This document shows positions 38,749 to 44,344 of a DNA stretch of 44,344 bases, one piece after another. The stretch is from an uncultured Bacteroidaceae bacterium (GTDB lineage Bacteria; Bacteroidota; Bacteroidia; Bacteroidales; Bacteroidaceae): positions 1 through 44,344 of the forward strand of contig CAJOLW010000007.1 of the NCBI GenBank assembly GCA_905235525.1. Direction: 5' to 3'. The stretch's first letter is position 1; the number at the start of each line of letters is the position of its first letter. Made by a program: the position numbers and the translations under genes. Below the pieces are notes generated by a model that saw only the letters and a list, made by a program, of their open reading frames with translations, did no database searches and had not been told where the DNA came from.

Positions 38749-41700
38749 TCACTTAATGATTATTTTTTTACCACTATAAATATATATGCCTTTCTCTGTT
38801 GGCTTATGCTGCAGTTGCAGGCCGTTGAGAGTGTACCACTTGCCATCCTCGTAGTCAGCGTGTACGAAGTTGATGACCGTTGGCTCGTCAGGACTGCCGA
38901 TAACGTTATTTGTCTTGAACATCATGACATCACCAGTCGAAGCGACGATTTCACCGTCACGCTCGATGGCGAACCAGATAGACTCCGTCGTTTCACCAGC
39001 GATGCTGAGGTAGGCGGGTTCGGAGTCTGTTGAGAGAACTCCCTCGCCAACCACTTCGCCATTGGTGTATGCCACCAGCATGTCGCCATCTTCAACATCG
39101 AAGCCTTCCACAACGGCACTGACGCTCATCGTGCTGGGTGCCCTGCGAACAGCCCTGCGTGTAACGCTTGACGCCCACTCCTCGCGGAAGTGGCTGCCCA
39201 TGTCGTAGTACGGATAACTGAACGAGGCATCTGTAGTCCCCTTGCGAAGCATCATGTAACCCTCGCCAGGTTTCATGTATTGCAGGCTGCCACGCCACTG
39301 TCCTGTATTGCCCGACTTGGTGAAGTAAGCAAACTCCGTATGGCTCTTGATCACATCGCCTGGCTCTGCTTGGTCGTAATAATCGCTCAGGGCAGTTTCG
39401 ACGCTCAGGTTCACCATTGGAGTGTAACCGATGCCGTTCCAACCTTGAATCAATTCAATGGTGCGTGCATCCTTCTCCTTGATGACGGTTCCCTCGATGG
39501 GGAATGTACAATCTTCTTGAACCTTGATGGCATACGACTTCTTCGGAGAGATGACCATGCTCTCCATATTGTCTGATGCCAGCCATTGTTTATTCTTATA
39601 GACAAGCGTCATGTCGCTGTTCATGTCGGTCAGGATGTCTCCTTCCTTCCAAGGCATGCTGCTGAGCAGTTTGTTCACGTCATTCAGTTGTTCGCTGTTC
39701 ACATTGAACGATACCCAGTTCCATCCCTTCTTCAGGCTGAAGTTCTGTACGAAACCCTCACCACCGTCAAAGCGTATTGGAGAATCGGTGCCCAGAACTG
39801 CTGACTTCTCGAATGTGATGTTTTGGCTTGGAGACAGCATCAACTCACGTCCCGTGCTGTATTGCCACAATCTGAAGTTCAACTCACGACCGCTGGCTTG
39901 ATTGTCGTAAACAGTCAAGTAGAGTCCATTCTCGCCGGTCTGTGCATTATGACTGATGTTGGCAAAGCCGTGGCATACGTTCTCGTTGTCAAATACACCT
40001 ACGATGTCACGTGAATCAGTGTCGAGTTCATCATACAGATAGACTTGACCGGAAATGCTCATTGAATTTTCCAAGAGGTCGCCATCGATGCTCTTCGCCC
40101 ATTCAGGCTGTTCGCCCTCCACCGTCAGGTTCAGGTAGAATGGTTCGGTAACGCCTTTCTCGTCCGTCAGATACAGAATCTCGTTATACGTACCGACGTT
40201 CAGGTCCTTGCTCACTATTGCATCGACATAGTCCATCATCTGCGGAGCCACCGCGTCGCTGTACTTGTTGAGCGTCAGCCAGTTTGGGCAGTTCTCGATG
40301 GTGTAAGTATGGTTCTGTGCACCGTTGTTATAGAACGGCAGTTCACAGCCCTCACCGCTGCCATACTTGATGGTGACATCCAATCTGTTTACTAACCATT
40401 CCAGACTGCTGTTCGTCACATAGTAGCAAGCCGTCTGTGGTGAAGCCATCGTGTTGCCGTACTTATCCTCCACTTCGCGCAGTGTCACGTAGATGTTGCG
40501 GTGGTTCAGTTTGGCTGCCGGCTCTTCGAGTTCTACCATCACTTGGTTACCCTTTCCGATGAAAGTGTAGTTCAGGTTTGTCAGTTCCTCGTAAGGCAGC
40601 ACTGGAGCAGCCTGCGTCTGGTCAATGAGGTTTTTGACAACTGCTTCTTCTACATTGAACTCATACCTGCGTACCGGTGTGAGTGTCGGCTTCTGTGTTT
40701 CAGGGTCAAGTTCATAGACGATGTTGCCGTCAATGTCGCGCTCGATCACCTTGCTATATACGTATGGCACCATCAACAATTCATTGTTCGACTGTAGTTC
40801 CTGTCGGTCGAAACCTAAGTAGGTCTTCAGGCCAGCCTCGTCACCGTTAGGACTCTTTGTGGCGAAAGTGCTGATGAGTGTCTGCGGCAACGCTTGCGCA
40901 AAGAAGGCCAGTTCGTCGATGTTACCCTTCAGTGGTGTAGTGCCGTCATACGGATTCTTGTCGATGACGTAGCGACTTGCACCGATGAGTGGCGTACCGC
41001 CACTGATACCACCCAGACTGTCGGCAGCGAAGGTTGTGAGCAGTTGCTTGTCCATGTATATGTTTACTACATTGTGAGCGCGGTTCACCGTCATGGCATA
41101 ATGGTGCCACTGGTTGTCGCTCCAATCGCCTGGTACCTCGATGGCAAAGCCGTTCGAGCGGTACATCAGTTTCTCTGCTTCGAATCCGATGTGGAACTGG
41201 TTCTTGGCGCCGTCGTCCTCCTTCAGACCGCGTCCGTTAGAGATCAGCGTACCGCGTCCTTCGACATCAGTCTTGAACCAGAACATCAGCGTGTAGTCCT
41301 GCTCGGCAGTGCGATCCAGAGCCGACTGAGCCAGTTCCAGACCCTTGTCTGTCTTATCTAAGTGCAGTGACATACCACGTGGAATAGCCCAGTCGGCACC
41401 CATCAGTTTAGCATTGGCACCCTGTGTCTTGTCCATGACGTAGTCGCCCGAACCCTCATTCATCGGGTAATAATCTATCAAGTCTTTCTCATAGCCCGTC
41501 AGACGGCGTTTGCCGTATGTCGTGCTGAGCAGACCGCCATCCATGGCGCGATACCACAGACGAGCCTCCATCATGCGTCCCTCGTAGTACTGGCTCTCGT
41601 TGCGGTTCTGCTCGTTGGTGCGACCGAAAATGAGCGTTCCCGTACCATTATACAGGTCTTTTATTCCGAACGTTCCAAGACTGTCGCCATCGTTGAGCAT

Positions 41701-44344
41701 CGTCAGTGTCTTGTCCGTCTGGTTCATGACAAGAGCCACCTCTGTGAAAGTGCCCTTCTTGACGGTGCCGTCTGACGTGAAGGTGGTGTCGTTGACGACG
41801 GCTTTCAGTTTGAAGTCTTCGGTCAACCACAACTGCAACTTGTCACCGCTGGTGCCATGTGAGAACAACGGCATCTCGCGTCCTGTCTCAGCCGGCTTCA
41901 CCATCAGGTCGATGGTCAGGTCCTTGCCGCTGAAGTTACGCTTTGCCTCGCTCTCTACGCTGGCCTCTCCAGTAAACTGGATGCTGACATTCTCGGAGAG
42001 GGTGTTATTGTTCACCTCGCCCCTCACTTCGAAGTTGGTGCCGGCACGCAGGTAGTTATATTCAATGTCTTCCGAGAAGTTGAAGACGACATCGTCGCTG
42101 ATGTTCAGCAGACCGCTCTTCGGTTCAGGTGTGCCAAACAACTGTGGACGGCGTGTATCCTTCATACCGCTGATAATCTTTGACGGTGTGGTGAGGAATG
42201 AGTTGCCGTTGCGGCAGTAGAGCACGGCGCGCAGATCGTATGGTTTTTCCATGATCCAGCCCTCGCCAAAGAACTGTGTGACGATGTTGCCGTTCTCCGG
42301 AATCATCTCGCGTACGCCGTTGGCATTAGCCATCAGCAATGAGTCAGCATAGTACGAACAGAGGTTCGTCCACGAATCATCGCCGCGCTGCGACTCCTTA
42401 TACTGGAACTCGACGTGGTCAAAGTTGTGCTGGTAGCGGTCGAAACCGTTGATGGTGACAGGTATGTACCAACCGAGTTTCGAGTCTTGCTGGGCAAAGG
42501 TATTGATGACCCATTTGTCGCCCGGCGTGGAGATGTTCACGCCTCCCGCCTCGCGCAGATAGTGCACATCGAACGAAGCATATTCAGTGGTGTGTCTTTC
42601 GTCGGTAGGCGACTTAATGCCGAGGCGCAGACCTTCGTAGTCGAAGCCGTCGCCGGCACGCACCTCAATGGTCTTCTCGGTCACTACACTCGGTATAAGC
42701 CTGATGCTCACACCATTGGCTGTCAGTGCCTGTCCGTCCACATAAATCTTCGCACCTTTCGGATTCGATGTGTCATCAGCAAACAGAATGAAGTGATCCG
42801 TGGGTAGAATAGCCTCGGGCTTCTCGCTCTCATTGGCAAGGAAGACCTTGAAGCGGGCAGCATCGTTGACCGATACACCGCTCACGCTCTGCTTGTCGAG
42901 GCGAATTTTCGGGTTATTGATTTTCTGCGTACGCTGGTCAAGGGTGAGACCTGCATTGTAGATCAATGTCGTGCGCTCATCCTCCCATGGGTTGGCAGTA
43001 GCACCGCCACGGGTGCGGTAAACGAAGCCTTGCGGTCCAGCGATAGTCTGTATCACTTCCTGCTCCAACTGCGACAGGATATGCTTCTGTTCTTTTTTGA
43101 ACTTGTCGCTCATGAAGATAGTTTCCAAATCAGAATTGTCATTGATTCTTGAACTTGGATCGTCAGGTATGAGTTCGAACTCTTCTTCTTCCTCTTCCTC
43201 CTCGCCTAAGTCAGGCAATGCAACGCGATAGACATCGACATTCAGATGGCTCAGCAAATCGGGAACAATAGAGAAACTCTCCTTGCGGCTGTAAGCCTTG
43301 CCTGAGCCGTAGGTGCCCAGACACTCGGAAGCCAGTACGGGGGTCAGTTTCCACTTGAACTTAGTACCTCCGAAACCTATCTCAGCCTCTGAACCAGTCG
43401 GTTCTTCCTCCTTTTCAGGATCCATCTTCTTGCCTGGTTCTTCCTCCTCTACTGTTTCCAAAGCCTTTAAGATGGCCTCGACAATCTGTTCGCCGAGCAT
43501 CTCGCTGGCATCCTTGTTCTCATCGGGAAAGAAGAATTGTGGATCATTCGAGAACGGGAAGTGCAGCATCATGGAGTTCGTATAGTTGGTCTCGAACGAC
43601 TCGCTGTAACTGACGCTCTGGGCACCAGCCACGTCGTAGTTGGCCACCAGGTCATCGGCCGTCAACTTCTCATATTCGTTCTGGGCTATCATCAACGACC
43701 AGCCGGCAATCAGTGCGTTCTTCTCCGATACCTCGTCGGTGAACACTTGATCTGTAGTCTTTGGCAGAATGATGATATAGTTGGTTGTGTCGTTAGGTTC
43801 GGTGACCGTCGTGTTGTACTGGGCATTGCCCACACCAAACAGAGGGTCGTCTGTGCTGCGCAGCGACAGATAGACGGGACGCTTGGTGCTGTTGGCGAGT
43901 GCTTGTGCCTCGTCCTGCGTGCCGATGTACATCAGATCGAGAATATCCTTGGCAAGTCCGGGAATGACCTGCGTCAGTATCTGCTTTTGCGAGTAGATGA
44001 ACTGCGACAGCAGTTTCGGACCGTATGCCAGCGACTCGTCGCGCACCAGATGGAACTTGTTGCCTTGGGCATCGTATCCCTCGGCAATATGTAGCATTGA
44101 ACCGTATGTATTGAACATACCCATCACGCCCATAGGACCTTCACCGGTAGTCAGACCTACACGGCCAGCCATGTGTTGGTACATCGAGTCGGGCAGCGCA
44201 CGGATGGTCGACATCGGCATCACCTGTATGTTCTGTACCATACCAATGTAGAGGTCGGCGTCAGCGCCCACCATTTCCGGGCTGCTGCTCGTGGTGATGT
44301 CGTTATGGGTGGTCATCGTATAGGAGTAAGCCTTCTCGCCCTTC
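38749..44344 (-). CDS. Giant surface protein with tandem LamG domains and T9SS tail (5' end outside window)
   Basis: At least 1864 residues; the frame is still open at the window edge (EGEKAYSYT before the first in-window Met at 44316), so the N-terminus is missing. Numbered from that Met, residues 275-400 include acidic stretches (VEEEEPGKK; EEEEEEEFEL). About 770-930 and 980-1140 are two LamG/concanavalin-like domains (GRMMEARLWYRAMDG; DYTLMFWFKTDVEGRGTL; NQWHHYAMTVNR). About 1420-1513 and 1730-1812 are copies of the unit found in the adjacent lipoprotein. A segment with LKKGWNWVSFNVN lies between them. The end, WYTLNGLQLQ ... GIYIYSGKKIIIK, is a type A T9SS sorting signal. Likely a surface-attached glycan-binding or adhesin protein; no catalytic domain is recognised. 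Confidence 0.85.
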   Translation of the reverse strand, partial: KGEKAYSYTMTTHNDITTSSSPEMVGADADLYIGMVQNIQVMPMSTIRALPDSMYQHMAGRVGLTTGEGPMGVMGMFNTYGSMLHIAEGYDAQGNKFHLVRDESLAYGPKLLSQFIYSQKQILTQVIPGLAKDILDLMYIGTQDEAQALANSTKRPVYLSLRSTDDPLFGVGNAQYNTTVTEPNDTTNYIIILPKTTDQVFTDEVSEKNALIAGWSLMIAQNEYEKLTADDLVANYDVAGAQSVSYSESFETNYTNSMMLHFPFSNDPQFFFPDENKDASEMLGEQIVEAILKALETVEEEEPGKKMDPEKEEEPTGSEAEIGFGGTKFKWKLTPVLASECLGTYGSGKAYSRKESFSIVPDLLSHLNVDVYRVALPDLGEEEEEEEEFELIPDDPSSRINDNSDLETIFMSDKFKKEQKHILSQLEQEVIQTIAGPQGFVYRTRGGATANPWEDERTTLIYNAGLTLDQRTQKINNPKIRLDKQSVSGVSVNDAARFKVFLANESEKPEAILPTDHFILFADDTSNPKGAKIYVDGQALTANGVSIRLIPSVVTEKTIEVRAGDGFDYEGLRLGIKSPTDERHTTEYASFDVHYLREAGGVNISTPGDKWVINTFAQQDSKLGWYIPVTINGFDRYQHNFDHVEFQYKESQRGDDSWTNLCSYYADSLLMANANGVREMIPENGNIVTQFFGEGWIMEKPYDLRAVLYCRNGNSFLTTPSKIISGMKDTRRPQLFGTPEPKSGLLNISDDVVFNFSEDIEYNYLRAGTNFEVRGEVNNNTLSENVSIQFTGEASVESEAKRNFSGKDLTIDLMVKPAETGREMPLFSHGTSGDKLQLWLTEDFKLKAVVNDTTFTSDGTVKKGTFTEVALVMNQTDKTLTMLNDGDSLGTFGIKDLYNGTGTLIFGRTNEQNRNESQYYEGRMMEARLWYRAMDGGLLSTTYGKRRLTGYEKDLIDYYPMNEGSGDYVMDKTQGANAKLMGADWAIPRGMSLHLDKTDKGLELAQSALDRTAEQDYTLMFWFKTDVEGRGTLISNGRGLKEDDGAKNQFHIGFEAEKLMYRSNGFAIEVPGDWSDNQWHHYAMTVNRAHNVVNIYMDKQLLTTFAADSLGGISGGTPLIGASRYVIDKNPYDGTTPLKGNIDELAFFAQALPQTLISTFATKSPNGDEAGLKTYLGFDRQELQSNNELLMVPYVYSKVIERDIDGNIVYELDPETQKPTLTPVRRYEFNVEEAVVKNLIDQTQAAPVLPYEELTNLNYTFIGKGNQVMVELEEPAAKLNHRNIYVTLREVEDKYGNTMASPQTACYYVTNSSLEWLVNRLDVTIKYGSGEGCELPFYNNGAQNHTYTIENCPNWLTLNKYSDAVAPQMMDYVDAIVSKDLNVGTYNEILYLTDEKGVTEPFYLNLTVEGEQPEWAKSIDGDLLENSMSISGQVYLYDELDTDSRDIVGVFDNENVCHGFANISHNAQTGENGLYLTVYDNQASGRELNFRLWQYSTGRELMLSPSQNITFEKSAVLGTDSPIRFDGGEGFVQNFSLKKGWNWVSFNVNSEQLNDVNKLLSSMPWKEGDILTDMNSDMTLVYKNKQWLASDNMESMVISPKKSYAIKVQEDCTFPIEGTVIKEKDARTIELIQGWNGIGYTPMVNLSVETALSDYYDQAEPGDVIKSHTEFAYFTKSGNTGQWRGSLQYMKPGEGYMMLRKGTTDASFSYPYYDMGSHFREEWASSVTRRAVRRAPSTMSVSAVVEGFDVEDGDMLVAYTNGEVVGEGVLSTDSEPAYLSIAGETTESIWFAIERDGEIVASTGDVMMFKTNNVIGSPDEPTVINFVHADYEDGKWYTLNGLQLQHKPTEKGIYIYSGKKIIIK

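Overview
This window comes from a member of the Bacteroidota, most likely a Prevotella-like Bacteroidales. The evidence is a complete porP-gldKLMN type IX secretion (T9SS) operon, proteins ending in T9SS sorting-type tails, SPII lipoproteins, a C10 (streptopain-type) protease with BspA-like leucine-rich repeats, BACON and fimbrillin-like proteins, and promoters of the Bacteroidetes form (TTTG / TAnnTTTG). Almost all genes lie on the minus strand. The exceptions are an HU-like gene (540-941) and the glutathione peroxidase and GH30 pair (27494-30134). No tRNA, rRNA, CRISPR array or complete insertion sequence was seen.

Layout. Region 1-540 has no supported gene. 540-941 is an HU-family DNA-binding protein. 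950-15788 (minus) is a long run of closely spaced genes. In order of transcription these are aspartokinase and homoserine dehydrogenase (thrA, split), a phosphoglycerate-mutase-like protein, threonine synthase, a 7TM-HD phosphodiesterase, two SGNH hydrolases (one split by a frameshift), an MBOAT O-acyltransferase, a GH127-type glycosidase with a T9SS tail, and AzlC (frameshifted) and AzlD amino-acid exporters. It combines threonine synthesis with an envelope or exopolysaccharide O-acetylation module. 15945-21404 and 23077-27220 are two secreted-protein operons, separated by a PreA-like dehydrogenase. 27423-30189 holds glutathione peroxidase and GH30. 30209-36380 is the T9SS operon. 36816-37367 is a small periplasmic protein with a Gly/Phe repeat tail. 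37480-37985 is a gene-free patchwork of repeats and gene debris. 37986 to the window end is a lipoprotein and a giant LamG/T9SS surface protein cut by the window edge.

Most unusual observation. The two secreted-protein operons (A: small tailed protein, C10 protease, mini-ORF; B: BACON lipoprotein, fimbrillin-like lipoprotein, micro-ORF) carry unrelated main genes but share both ends. Upstream is an ~83 bp promoter block with two direct repeats 21-22 bp apart, placed identically relative to the -7 box. Downstream is a ~140 bp block holding the last codons of a lost or tiny gene (VTLKYTTKL then stop), a 3' UTR and a terminator whose stem shows compensatory change. They look like expression cassettes with constant ends and exchangeable cargo.

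Other notable structure: a G/C-rich palindromic element inserted in the same frame in two unrelated enzymes (SPQxGKT peptide) and, in related form, between gldK and gldL; a MITE-like 166 bp inverted repeat; two 23 bp-period triple repeats; a simple repeat inside the GldN signal peptide; and several apparent frameshifts, three of which are single-base shortfalls in short homopolymers. These last could be real or could be consensus errors. All family assignments are from reading the translations; no database search was run.
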